Source: Nocardiopsis_B mangrovi | Lineage (GTDB): Bacteria > Actinomycetota > Actinomycetes > Streptosporangiales > Streptosporangiaceae | Assembly (NCBI RefSeq): GCF_042653925.1 | Contig: NZ_JBHSFQ010000014.1 | Span: forward strand, 62,001-126,000 | DNA length: 64,000 bases | Direction: 5' to 3' | In this document: positions 1 through 7,749 of the stretch, piece after piece | How positions within the stretch are numbered: position 1 is the first letter of the stretch | Layout of the letters: every line of letters begins with the position of its first letter | The notes under the pieces: generated by a model | What the model saw: only the letters and a program-made list of their open reading frames with translations | Databases searched by the model: none | Told to the model about the DNA's origin: nothing | Position numbers and translations under genes: made by a program

Positions 1-2
1 GC

Positions 3-314
3 CCCCGTGACGACTGGTTCACCCCGGAGGCGGTGGAGACCCTGCTCACCCGCCCCTACACGGTGACCGACCGCAGCGACCGCGTCGGAGCCCGCCTATC
101 GGGCCCCGCGCTTCCGCGGACCCGGCACGACGAGCTGCCCAGCGAGGGCATGGTCCCCGGCTCCGTACAGATTCCCGCGGACGGCGACCCCGTCCTGTTC
201 CTCGCCGACCACCCGGTCACCGGCGGCTATCCGGTGATCGCCGTGGTCACCGCCGCCGACGTCGCCCGCGCCGCCCAGGCACGCCCCGGTACCCGCCTGT
301 GGTTCCACCGTTGA
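3..314 (+). CDS. pxpC: 5-oxoprolinase subunit C-like, 3' end (partial)
   Basis: The gene enters from the left edge, so only the last ~103 codons are visible. The reading frame contains the family C-terminal signature: RPYTVTDRSDRVGARLSGP, then SEGMVPGSVQIP, then GGYPVIAVV. This is the biotin-dependent carboxylase / allophanate hydrolase subunit 2-like domain (KipA/PxpC). In characterised bacteria PxpC works with PxpA and PxpB in ATP-dependent opening of 5-oxoproline to glutamate. The internal GTG at 33 is not a true start because the conserved frame (DDWFTPEAVE) continues upstream of it. The next gene, a DUF1445 hydro-lyase, belongs to the D-glutamate cyclase family, which fits 5-oxoproline metabolism. 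Family assignment is firm; the substrate is inferred. Confidence 0.88.
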   Translation, partial: PRDDWFTPEAVETLLTRPYTVTDRSDRVGARLSGPALPRTRHDELPSEGMVPGSVQIPADGDPVLFLADHPVTGGYPVIAVVTAADVARAAQARPGTRLWFHR

Positions 315-356
315 CGACCAGAGGCCCCACGTTGCCCCACGCCGGAGTGCCTCGGG

Positions 357-760
357 GCGGACAGGACCCGTTACCGGGGCGGACCCCTCTGGCCGACACG
401 GCCCGGACCGCCGGTTCCTCCGCCGCGGCACGCGCGGGAGACGATCCGGGGCGAGAGAGGCGGTCCGCGGGGCGGGCGGGCCGATGGCGCGTTCCGGCAG
501 GAGTCGGAAGGGCCCGCCGTCGATGTCGTCCGCGCTGTGCTCCTGCCCCGGGGCCTCCAGGCGGGCAGGGTCCGTTGTCGGGGCGGATGCCTGTGGCCGG
601 GGCGGTCCGGGGCCGGGTGCTCCGCTGCGGCATGCGCGGGATGCCGGTCCGGCACGGGAAGCCGGACCGATGCCGCGTTCCGGCGGGAGCCGGAAAGGGC
701 CCGCCGGCGCGTGCGCAGCCGTGTCGTCCTCCGTGTGGCCCTTCCTCCGGGCGCTTTCAG
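357..760. repeat. Imperfect ~190-205 bp tandem duplication in a 587-bp gene-free gap
   Basis: The gap 315-901 between pxpC and the DUF1445 gene has no convincing coding sequence. It contains two related blocks. GGGGCGGA followed by a CTGGCCG-like stretch recurs at ~376 and ~580, and CGCGTTCCGGC-GGAG-CGGAA-GGGCCCGCCG recurs at ~488 and ~675. The spacing drifts from 204 to 186 bp, so the copies have diverged with indels. Open frames across the block are low-complexity Arg/Gly/Pro and look like GC-rich artefacts. The region presumably holds the DUF1445 promoter, but no clear -35/-10 pair was seen. Confidence 0.5.
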
Positions 761-901
761 CCCGGCGCGTCCGCGCGTCGGGCAGGCGAACCTTTTGAGC
801 CCCACCGCCGAGACCACCACCACGCCCGCACCGGCGGGCCGCGGGTCCCGTCGGCCCCGCAGCCGGTCGGCACCGGCCCCCGAACGAAAGGCAGGGATCG
901 T

Positions 902-1723
902 ATGACACCGACATCGAAATCGACACCGCAGACTCCGGCGCCCGCTCTGGCCGCCGCGCTGGAACCCGGGCGCGCACGGGAGCTGTTCCGGTCCGGGCTG
1001 GCCGTGCCGACGTCCGGCTACGCCGCCGGATACACCCAGGCCAACCTGATCGCGCTGCCGCGAGACATCGCGTTCGACTTCCTGCTGTTCGCCCAGCGCA
1101 ACCCGAAGTCCTGCCCGGTGCTGGACGTCACCGACCCGGGCGAGGTGAGCGCGTCGATCTTCGATGGCGACCTGCGCACCGACCTCCCCGCCTACCGTGT
1201 GTACACCGACGGTGTCCTGACCGCGGAGACGACCGACGTGCGCGACGCGTGGCGCGACGACCTCGTCGCGTTCCTCATCGGGTGCAGCTTCACCTTCGAG
1301 ACCCCGTTGCTGGAGGCCGGGGTCCCGGTCCGCCACATCGAGACCGGCGGCAACGTCCCGATGTACCGGACCGACCGCCCCTGTCGTCCCGCGGGGCGGC
1401 TTTCGGGGCCGCTCGTGGTGTCCATGCGCCCCATCCCCGCCGACCGGGTGGCCGACGCCGTACGCATCACCTCGCGCTACCCCGCCGTGCACGGCGCCCC
1501 GGTGCACGTGGGCGACCCGGCGGCGCTGGGGATCGCCGACCTCGGCCGCCCCGACTTCGGCTCCCCGGTCGAGGTGCGCCCGGGAGAGGTCCCGGTGTTC
1601 TGGGCCTGCGGCGTCACCCCCCAAGCGGCGGTCATGGCCTCCCGCCCCGAGTTCGCGATCGCCCACGCTCCGGGCCACATGGCCATCACCGATATCCGCG
1701 ACTCCGCCTACCAGGTGCCGTGA
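902..1723 (+). CDS. DUF1445 putative hydro-lyase (D-glutamate cyclase family)
   Basis: A 273-residue soluble protein matching the DUF1445 family in length and order: N-terminal ARELFRSGL and SGYAAGYTQANLIALP, central FLIGCSFTFETPLLEAG, then ETGGNVPMYRT, GPLVVSMRPIP, and C-terminal FWACGVTPQAAVM with HAPGHMAITD. The mammalian relative is D-glutamate cyclase (D-Glu to 5-oxo-D-proline), and bacterial members are annotated as putative hydro-lyases. The ATG at 902 follows an AAAGG element; reading frames that begin further upstream lack family homology. It lies 587 bp downstream of pxpC on the same strand, supporting a role in 5-oxoproline or glutamate turnover. The exact reaction is inferred. Confidence 0.88.
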   Translation: MTPTSKSTPQTPAPALAAALEPGRARELFRSGLAVPTSGYAAGYTQANLIALPRDIAFDFLLFAQRNPKSCPVLDVTDPGEVSASIFDGDLRTDLPAYRVYTDGVLTAETTDVRDAWRDDLVAFLIGCSFTFETPLLEAGVPVRHIETGGNVPMYRTDRPCRPAGRLSGPLVVSMRPIPADRVADAVRITSRYPAVHGAPVHVGDPAALGIADLGRPDFGSPVEVRPGEVPVFWACGVTPQAAVMASRPEFAIAHAPGHMAITDIRDSAYQVP

Positions 1724-1968
1724 CCGCTGCCGGCGCTGCGCGGGGCCGCGGACCGCGCCGGAGCCCCGCCCGAACCCCCCGCCGCGCCCGGGATGCGGCC
1801 CGGTCGACCCCACCGCACCGTGCCCGCTCCTCCAGCGCCGGGACACGGTCCGGAGGCGACCCCGTTGCACGGATCACGGGCGCGGCGCCGACCGCCTTTC
1901 GGACACCCTTGAACGGACACGAACCGGCCGCCAGCCCCGGCCGAAACCAACCGGAATGCGGAATCCGC

Positions 1969-3783
1969 TCAGCCCGTCAGGCGGTGGCCGCCCGGCCGTG
2001 TGACGACGGGCCGTGCCGTCGGAGCCAGGCCAGCCGGGCCCTCCTCCGACACGGTGTGCCGAGGGTCGGGGGAGTGGGACCACGACACCTCGGCGGCGCG
2101 GCCGTCCAGGGTCAGCGCCGCCAGGGAGTTGTCGTACCAAGGGCCGCCGTCGAGCCGCCAGTCGAGAACGGGGCGGCGGGCCCCGGCGGCGCGCGCCAGG
2201 ACCGCACCCACGAGCGCGGTGGCCGCGCTCGTGGCCAGCCGGGTGATCCGGCGCAGCACCGGGGGCATCCGGTTGCACGTCGGCGAGCAGACGAGCTGAA
2301 CGATCGCGGTGCCCGTGCCGCGGGCCTCCCCCGCGCGCACGCGGGCCCGCGCCAGGTAGGAGAAGTGCACGTCGCCGCCGAGGAACAGCACGCTCGCGGG
2401 GGGCTCGCCCCGCTCACCCGCCGCCACCCCCGCCACGGCGTCGCCGAGCGCGTGGAACGACGTCTGGAAGGCGGCCCAGTGCTCCAGGTCGACCTCCCGC
2501 CGCAGCTTCTCCCCTGGGCCGCGCAGCCACCGTCCCCACGCGCCCGCGCACACGGCCTCGTTCCACGCCTCCAGGTGGTGCACCGCCTTGGGCAGCAGGA
2601 ACGGCAGGGAGCTCGCCACCACGAGGTGGTCGACGCCGCCGGTGACCTGCCGATCGAGCCAGGCGGTGCCGTCGGCGCCCAGGATGGTGCGGCGGGTGTC
2701 GTCGGCGACGTCGCGCCCGCATCGGGTGTCGACCATGAGGATCCGGCTGCGCCCGATGTCGTAGCGGTAGCTCCAGAGGTAGTGGGCGGGGTCGTCGTCG
2801 GCGCGGGCGGCGAACGCGTCGAGGATCGGCGCCGCGTCGCCGTCGGCTATCGCCACGTCGGCGAACACCGGGTCGGCGGCCCGCAGGTCCCCCGAGAGAT
2901 TCCCGAGGTGCTGGTAGACCCAGTAGGCGCCGATTCCGGAGGTGATCCGGGTCCGCCACCACGCCCGGGCCGCGATGTCGCGCCGCCAGGCCCCGGAGGT
3001 GTTCCAGTCGTCGCGGATGTCATGGTCGTCGAACATCATCAGCGTGGGCACCGTGGACAGCAGCCACCGCAGGTCGGGGTCGGACCAGGCATGGCGGTAC
3101 AGCTCCGCGTACTCGTCGAAGAACACGACCTCGTCGTCGGGCGGCCCATCGGCGCCGTCCGCATCAGCGTCCGGGGCCGCGTCCGTGCCGGTGTCCGCCT
3201 CCGCGTCGGTGGCGCCGGGCGTTCCGGTCGCCCCGGTCGCCTTGGGCGCGCCGGGGCGCCGCCGGTGCTCGGCCAGGAACGCCTTCATGCGCGGCTGGAT
3301 CTCGTCGGCGTAGATCTGGTCGCCGATGAGGAGCAGCAGCGACGGCTCACTGTCGTCGGCCGCGCCCTCGCCGCAGCGCAGATCGGCCAGGCGCAGTGCG
3401 TAGGCGCGGAGCATGTCGACCCCGTAACGGGCCACGGCCCGCGCCGAGTGGTCGGTGCTGGTGTGGCAGGAGCCGAACATGATGCGGGCGGGGGCGTCGT
3501 GGTCCACGGTCCGCACGAGGCTCGGCGGATACGCGGAGTCCGGCTCCGGCCACGCCACGGCGTCGTCGATACGCACCTCGTAGGGCAGCATGGCGCCCGG
3601 CGGCAATCCCGTCAGTTCGCACACGGCGTAGTGGTGTCCGTGCACGGTGAAGGTGTCGGCGCCCGCGGTATGCCAGCTCGTGGCGACCGTCACCCGGCAG
3701 GGGGAGTCGGTCTCCACCCAGATCGTCGCCGTCGTGTCCGTGACATGCCGCAGCATCGGACCCAGCCGCAGACCAGCGCCCAT
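1969..3783 (-). CDS. PhoD-like alkaline phosphatase / phosphodiesterase
   Basis: A ~604-residue metallophosphoesterase of the alkaline phosphatase D family. An N-terminal beta-sandwich region (residues ~5-95) is followed by metal-site motifs in the expected order: FGSCH, LLIGDQIYADE, MFDDHDIRDDWNTSG and, near residue 450, LFLGGDVHFSY. A low-complexity Ala/Asp/Thr insert (~170-205) separates the second and third motifs. No Tat or Sec signal is visible, unlike secreted PhoD, so a cytoplasmic member of the family is likely. The ATG at 3783 is preferred over 3807 because GGAGGG lies 6 nt upstream of it. The gene is convergent with DUF1445. The natural substrate is unknown. Confidence 0.88.
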   Translation of the reverse strand: MGAGLRLGPMLRHVTDTTATIWVETDSPCRVTVATSWHTAGADTFTVHGHHYAVCELTGLPPGAMLPYEVRIDDAVAWPEPDSAYPPSLVRTVDHDAPARIMFGSCHTSTDHSARAVARYGVDMLRAYALRLADLRCGEGAADDSEPSLLLLIGDQIYADEIQPRMKAFLAEHRRRPGAPKATGATGTPGATDAEADTGTDAAPDADADGADGPPDDEVVFFDEYAELYRHAWSDPDLRWLLSTVPTLMMFDDHDIRDDWNTSGAWRRDIAARAWWRTRITSGIGAYWVYQHLGNLSGDLRAADPVFADVAIADGDAAPILDAFAARADDDPAHYLWSYRYDIGRSRILMVDTRCGRDVADDTRRTILGADGTAWLDRQVTGGVDHLVVASSLPFLLPKAVHHLEAWNEAVCAGAWGRWLRGPGEKLRREVDLEHWAAFQTSFHALGDAVAGVAAGERGEPPASVLFLGGDVHFSYLARARVRAGEARGTGTAIVQLVCSPTCNRMPPVLRRITRLATSAATALVGAVLARAAGARRPVLDWRLDGGPWYDNSLAALTLDGRAAEVSWSHSPDPRHTVSEEGPAGLAPTARPVVTRPGGHRLTG

Positions 3784-4032
3784 GTCGGTCCCTCCACCTC
3801 CGCTCATCGGTCCCCGGCCGGGGCGGGACGGCCCGCCCGGTCCGGGGCGTCATCGAGTATGGCGGGAAGGCGGCGCGGAGTCACCCGGCCCGATCGCGGG
3901 CGGCGGCCGGGTGCGGGAACGCGCGGCGCGGGGAGGGCGAAGGGCCGACGGGATCCAGCCCGTGTCCACCAGCGGCGAACGCCAGGGGCCGGGAGGGTTG
4001 AAGCACCGGCCAACCTGGGTAATCGTTGGCGC

Positions 4033-4461
4033 ATGCGGACAGAACTTCTCGACCTGCCCACGGGCCGGTCCGAGAGCATCACCGATATCACCGGAGCGTC
4101 CCGGCACTTCGTCGCGGGAGCGGGCGGGGACGGGCTCCTCCACGTCTTCGTCCCGCACGCGACAGCGGGCGTGGCGATCATCGAACTCGGCGCGGGTTCC
4201 GACGACGACCTGCTCGCGGCCCTGCGGGACCTGCTCCCGGCCGACGACCGGTGGCGGCACCGGCACGGGTCACCGGGCCACGGGCGCTCCCACGTGATGC
4301 CGGCGCTCATCCCGCCCTACGCGACCGTTCCCGTGCTCGACGGCCGGCTGCAGCTGGGAACATGGCAGTCCATCGCCGTCGTGGACCTCAACGTGGACAA
4401 TCCTGACCGTCAGGTTCGGCTTTCGTTCTTGACGAGCCCGTCTGACGGAGCAGGATGGTAG
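4033..4461 (+). CDS. YjbQ family protein (secondary thiamine-phosphate synthase-like)
   Basis: A 142-residue UPF0047/YjbQ protein. Visible family features are the N-terminal SESITDIT strand, the VPHATAGVAIIE block, a His-rich HRHGSPGHGRSHVMPAL block likely to form the metal or phosphate site, and the C-terminal GTWQSIAVVDLN strand. Family members have weak thiamine-phosphate synthase activity in E. coli and are otherwise uncharacterised. The ATG at 4033 is the first Met before the conserved core; a longer in-frame extension upstream is low-complexity and overlaps the antiparallel PhoD gene, so it was rejected. It is divergent from the PhoD gene. Confidence 0.85.
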   Translation: MRTELLDLPTGRSESITDITGASRHFVAGAGGDGLLHVFVPHATAGVAIIELGAGSDDDLLAALRDLLPADDRWRHRHGSPGHGRSHVMPALIPPYATVPVLDGRLQLGTWQSIAVVDLNVDNPDRQVRLSFLTSPSDGAGW

Positions 4462-4624
4462 GTGAAGGAACCGCGAGGCGGGTGACGCGTTGACGGATCA
4501 GGCTCCCAGCGTGTGAACTTAGCCAGCAACAGCGGGATCGACCCGGTAACCGGGACCGCGAACCGCCGAGCCCCGACGCAGTGTCACGGCCGGCAGAACA
4601 GAAAAAGTGTGGAGGAGGACTTTC

Positions 4625-5056
4625 GTGAGCGCGACCGCGGGCCAGGCACAAAGCGAACGTGGCCTGGCCGATCGACTCGGATTCAAACCGGGTCAGGTGG
4701 TGCAGGAATACGGTTTCGACGACGACGTGGACGAGCAGCTTCGCGCGTCGATCGCCGAGCGCACCGGTGAAGAGCTGGTCGATGAGAGCTACGACGGCGT
4801 CGTGGACGCCGCACTGTTGTGGTGGCGGAGTGACGAGGAGGACGACCTCACCGACGTCCTCGTCGACGTTCTGGGCGCGGTCGAGGGCGGCGGCATCATC
4901 CTGGTGCTGACCCCGAAGGCCGGACGCGAGGGCCACGTGTCACCGAGCGATGTCGCGGAGGCGGCGACCACCTCCGGGCTGTCTCAGACCAGTGCCGTGA
5001 GCGCCGGCGCCGACTGGTCGGGCACCCGGCTCGTCGTTCCCAAGATGCAGCGCTGA
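4625..5056 (+). CDS. DUF3052 family protein
   Basis: A 143-residue acidic protein of the actinobacterial DUF3052 family: LADRLGFKPGQVVQEYG, then a strongly acidic central stretch with ALLWWRSDEEDDLTDVLVD, a glycine-containing GGGIILVLTPK strand and a C-terminal TRLVVPK. The fold resembles a small alpha/beta domain and no catalytic motif is evident. The GTG at 4625 is chosen because GGAGGAGG lies 8 nt upstream. The peroxiredoxin ahpE follows about 200 bp downstream on the same strand, an arrangement also seen in mycobacteria (Rv2239c-Rv2238c). That neighbourhood suggests, but does not prove, a link to redox stress. Molecular function unknown. Confidence 0.88.
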   Translation: MSATAGQAQSERGLADRLGFKPGQVVQEYGFDDDVDEQLRASIAERTGEELVDESYDGVVDAALLWWRSDEEDDLTDVLVDVLGAVEGGGIILVLTPKAGREGHVSPSDVAEAATTSGLSQTSAVSAGADWSGTRLVVPKMQR

Positions 5057-5255
5057 CTCGATCCTGTGGTGCCGGGGCACAGCAGCCCCGTGATGGTCCG
5101 CCCCGCAGCGGACCTTGAGGAGTGCCGCCCGCCCTTGGGGGGCGGGCGGCACCGTTGGCGTGCCGGTGGTCGGCAGCCGGCGAGAACCCCTAGGCGTGGC
5201 GAAGAGGGCGTGGGGGTATGGCGTGGGGACAGATGTGGGGGAAGGGACTGGGGGG

Positions 5256-5729
5256 ATGACGGTGGCGGCGTCCATCGACACCGGGCGCACCGCGCCCGAC
5301 TTCGAGCTGGCCGATCAGCACGGCCAGGCGGTGCGGCTCTCGGACTTCGCGGGGCGCAAGAACGTGCTGCTGGTGTTCTACCCGCTGGCGTTCTCGGGCG
5401 TGTGCGAGGGGGAGCTGTCCGCGCTTCGCGAGAACCTGGGGGAGTTCCAGAACGACGACGTGCAGCTGCTCAGCGTCTCGGTCGACTCCATGTTCGCCCA
5501 CCGGGTCTGGGCAGACCGGGAGGGACTGGAGTTCCCGCTGCTGTCGGACTTCTGGCCGCACGGGGCGGTCGCCTTGGAGTACGGCGTGTTCGACGACACC
5601 CGCGGCGTGGCGGTGCGGGGCACCTTCCTGATCGACAAGGAGGGCGTCGTCCGCTGGAAGATCATCAACCCGATCTCCGAGCCCCGCGACATCGACACCT
5701 ACCGCAAGGCCCTCGCTGCCTTGACCTGA
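5256..5729 (+). CDS. ahpE: Peroxiredoxin AhpE (1-Cys type)
   Basis: A 157-residue thioredoxin-fold peroxidase. The peroxidatic cysteine is Cys50 in FYPLAFSGVCEGEL, and it is the only cysteine in the chain, so this is a 1-Cys enzyme. Other AhpE hallmarks are TAPDFELADQHGQ at the N-terminus, FPLLSDFWPHGAV, and RGTFLIDKEGVVRW near the C-terminus; all align with M. tuberculosis AhpE by eye. It reduces hydroperoxides and peroxynitrite in the cytoplasm, with mycothiol or mycoredoxin as the usual electron source in actinobacteria (family knowledge). The ATG at 5256 follows a purine-rich GAAGGG stretch. Upstream frames to 5115 are not conserved. Confidence 0.93.
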   Translation: MTVAASIDTGRTAPDFELADQHGQAVRLSDFAGRKNVLLVFYPLAFSGVCEGELSALRENLGEFQNDDVQLLSVSVDSMFAHRVWADREGLEFPLLSDFWPHGAVALEYGVFDDTRGVAVRGTFLIDKEGVVRWKIINPISEPRDIDTYRKALAALT

Positions 5730-6057
5730 CCCATCACCTTCAGCAACCGCCCTGGGGACCGGCTCTCCGGCTTCGGGCCGTGGCCCTCCGGCTTCGGGCC
5801 CGGCACGGTGGACGCGGACGCGCTTCAGACGGTCCCGCCCGCCGAGAACGGCTCGCGCCTTTGCGCCCGTGCGCCCGCGCCCATCGACCGGAAGGGCCCC
5901 GGCGCCGCCGGCCCCGCGGCCGGAACGGCGACACCATTCCCGCCGTAGATCGCAGGTCGCAGGTTCCCCGCGTAGGTCGTAGCCCCCGCGCATAGCGCGG
6001 CCCGGAACCGGTACTATTTCATCCGCCGTCCGCCCACCGCGGCACCCACGGCACCCG
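5730..6057. other. Gene-free gap with GC-rich hairpins upstream of tRNA-Val
   Basis: No supported coding sequence. Just after ahpE, CTCCGGCTTCGGGCC occurs twice (about 5767 and 5788), separated by GTGGCC. Together they can fold into a G/C-rich hairpin that may end ahpE transcription. A TACTAT box at 6012-6017, about 40 bp before the tRNA, could be its -10 element, but no good -35 partner was found. Confidence 0.35.
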
Positions 6058-6131
6058 GGGCGTGTAGCTCAGTTGGTCAGAGCCCCCGCCTTACAAGCGG
6101 GTGGTCGGAGGTTCGAGTCCTCTCGCGCCCA
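6058..6131 (+). tRNA. tRNA-Val (anticodon UAC)
   Basis: A complete 74-nt cloverleaf. The acceptor stem GGGCGTG pairs with CGCGCCC. The D arm is GCTC-AGTTGGTCA-GAGC, the anticodon arm CCCGC-CTTACAA-GCGGG puts TAC at positions 34-36, and the T arm is GGAGG-TTCGAGT-CCTCT. The discriminator base is A73, and ACC follows so the CCA end is only partly encoded. A tyrosine-recombinase remnant lies on the opposite strand immediately downstream, so this tRNA is the probable attachment site of the degraded element that follows. No second copy of the tRNA 3' end was found in the window. Confidence 0.95.
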
Positions 6132-6149
6132 CCCTCCCCGAACACGAAA

Positions 6150-6187
6150 AACGCCCCCTGACCTGCGCAGGCAGACCAGGGGGCGTT
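6150..6187. terminator. Perfect 11-bp hairpin terminator
   Basis: AACGCCCCCTG (6150-6160) and CAGGGGGCGTT (6177-6187) are exact reverse complements around a 16-nt loop. The loop itself holds an inner CCTG-CG-CAGG palindrome. An A-run lies before the left arm, giving T residues on the minus-strand side. It sits between the convergent tRNA-Val and integrase remnant and probably terminates both. Confidence 0.75.
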
Positions 6188-6232
6188 CGCATGCCTGTCC
6201 GGCTGGGTACGGCTCGATCCGGATGGGGCCGG

Positions 6233-6499
6233 TTACCTGTGCTGAATACGTGCTGAAGGATCCGGGCCGCCCGCCGGCGCCGCCCGGCCTCGCTTCAGAG
6301 CCTCCTCGATCTTCTTCTTGGCGTGTTCCTCCTCTCCGACGAGGCATTTGGCGTAGATCTTCTTGAGGACGGCCACGCTGTGCCCGGCCCATCGGGCGAC
6401 CAGGGTCTCGGAGACCTGGGCGTTGAGCCAGGTGGAGACGCAGGTGTGCCGGAGGGCATAGCGGGTGCCCGCCAGCGGGGAGCGGTGCTCCGCCTCCGT
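6233..6499 (-). pseudogene. Tyrosine recombinase (integrase) C-terminal fragment
   Basis: The last 88 codons read as the end of an actinomycete tyrosine integrase: SPLAGTRYALRHTCVSTWLN (catalytic R-H pair), VARWAGHSVAVL (H of the H-x-x motif) and IYAKCLVGEEE (nucleophile Tyr), ending in KKKIEEALKRGR. The N-terminal SAM-like domain and first catalytic Arg are missing, and the frame runs upstream without a stop into a hemC-like sequence. It cannot be an active recombinase. Its position beside tRNA-Val, pointing at the tRNA 3' end, is typical of int in actinomycete integrative elements. I infer a left-end relic of such an element. Confidence 0.8.
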
Positions 6500-7141
6500 C
6501 AGGTGCCGGTCGCCCTCGCGGATCTGGACGCCCAGGACACCTTGGGCGGGGGGAGGCGGGTACAGGTCGGGGTCCATGTCGGTACCGATCTCGCCGCCCA
6601 TGCCGAGGCGGCGCAGGCCGGAGGAGGCGAGCAGGCAGCCGTGCAGCCCCATCTCCCGGGTCGTGCGCAGGCGCGGCGGGACGTTGCCGCGGATGGGAAC
6701 CGTCGTGACATCGGGGCGCAGGTGGGCGAGCTGGGCGATGCGCCGGGCGGAGCTGGTGGCGATCCGGGCGCCGGCGGGAAGCCCTTCCCAGGGGGTTCCG
6801 GTGAGGGCGTCGCGCGGGTCTTCTCGGGCGGGGGTGACGGCCAGGAAGGTCCTGGGCGTGGGTGTGGTGGGGAGGTCTTTGAGGGAGTGGACGGCGATGT
6901 CGACCTCGTCCCGCAGCAGCGCTTCCTCGACCTGGGTGGCGAAGATGGAGGTGAGGGACTTGCCGAGGGCCTGGAGGCTGCTCACCCGGTCCTTGTCGCC
7001 GCTGGTCATGATGGTGCGCTGCTTGAAGGTGATGTGGGGGTGGGCGGCGCGCAGGGGGGCGAGGAATTCGCGGACCATGGCTTTGGCGAGGTGGCTGCCG
7101 CGGGAGCCGATGAGGAGGGTCCTACGTTGTTGATGGGTCAA
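6500..7141 (-). pseudogene. hemC: Truncated hydroxymethylbilane synthase fused in frame to integrase remnant
   Basis: About 214 codons align with domains 1 and 2 of porphobilinogen deaminase: LLIGSRGSHLAKA, then DEVDIAVHSLKDLPTTP, REDPRDAL, IATSSARRIAQLAHLRPD, IRGNVPPRL and SGLRRLG, ending at PAQGVLGVQIREGDRH. Domain 3, with the dipyrromethane-cofactor Cys loop (EGGCxxP in E. coli HemC), is absent, because the sequence switches directly to the integrase C-terminus. Without that Cys the enzyme cannot make hydroxymethylbilane. The 5' end abuts an IS110 remnant on the other strand at 7141/7142, and a TTG is the only start-like codon there. It is either a recombinational chimera or a captured hemC-like gene. 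Confidence 0.75.
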
Positions 7142-7741
7142 ACGGGCCAGTCGTAAGGTCCGCAACGCCGCGGCCCTCGCCGAAGCCGCCGCCGATGCCG
7201 CCGGGCGCCGGCGCACCAGCGTTCCCGGCCAGCGCGCCACCGCCGGCGTCATCGCCGAGCTGGCCGGGGAGGTGATGGCCCTCAACTCCCGGATCAGCGA
7301 CCTCGACTCCGAGATCGGGGCCCGGTTTCGCGAGCACGAACTCGCCGGGGTGATCTCCAGCATGCCCGGGATCGGGCCGCTGCTGGGAGCGGAGTTCCTG
7401 GCGGCCACGGCCGGCGACATGGCCCGCTTCGGCAGCGCCGACCGGCTCGCCTGTCTCGCCGGGGTGGCCCCTGTGCCCCGGGACTCGGGTTCCGTCAGCG
7501 GCAACCTGCACCGGCCCCGCCGCTATCACCGCGGACTGAACGGGTGTTCTACACCTCCGCGCTGATCGGCATCCAGTGCTGTCCGGCCTCCCGTACCTTC
7601 TACGAACGGAAGCGGGTCGAGGGCAAGAGCCACGTCCAGGCGGTGCTGGCGTTGGCCCGGCGACGGGTCAATGTGTTGTGGGCGCTGATCCGTGACGGAA
7701 AGTGCTATCAACCTTCACCTCCGGTCACACTTGCGGCTTGA
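7142..7741 (+). pseudogene. IS110-family transposase, 3' part, frameshifted
   Basis: Codons from 7142 read ASRKVRNAAALAEAAA, then ELAGEVMALN, ISSMPGIGPLLGAEFLA and GLAPVPRDSGSVSGNLHRP. That is the C-terminal Transposase_20 half of an IS110/IS116/IS902 enzyme. At about 7542 the frame slips by one base, and the family ending (FYTSALIGIQ, AVLALARRRVNVLWALIRDG, PPVTLAA) continues in the next frame to the stop at 7741. The N-terminal DEDD catalytic half is gone. The truncated 5' end meets the hemC remnant exactly. A second, shorter remnant with the same 3' end and the same post-stop bases lies at 18115-18217. Confidence 0.85.
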
Positions 7742-7749
7742 CAACTCCA

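Noticed and set aside
1249..4461. A 1070-codon plus-strand open frame across three genes
   Set aside because: Only its last 142 codons (YjbQ) are real. The rest is antisense to the PhoD gene and Arg/Pro-rich, a GC-skew artefact.
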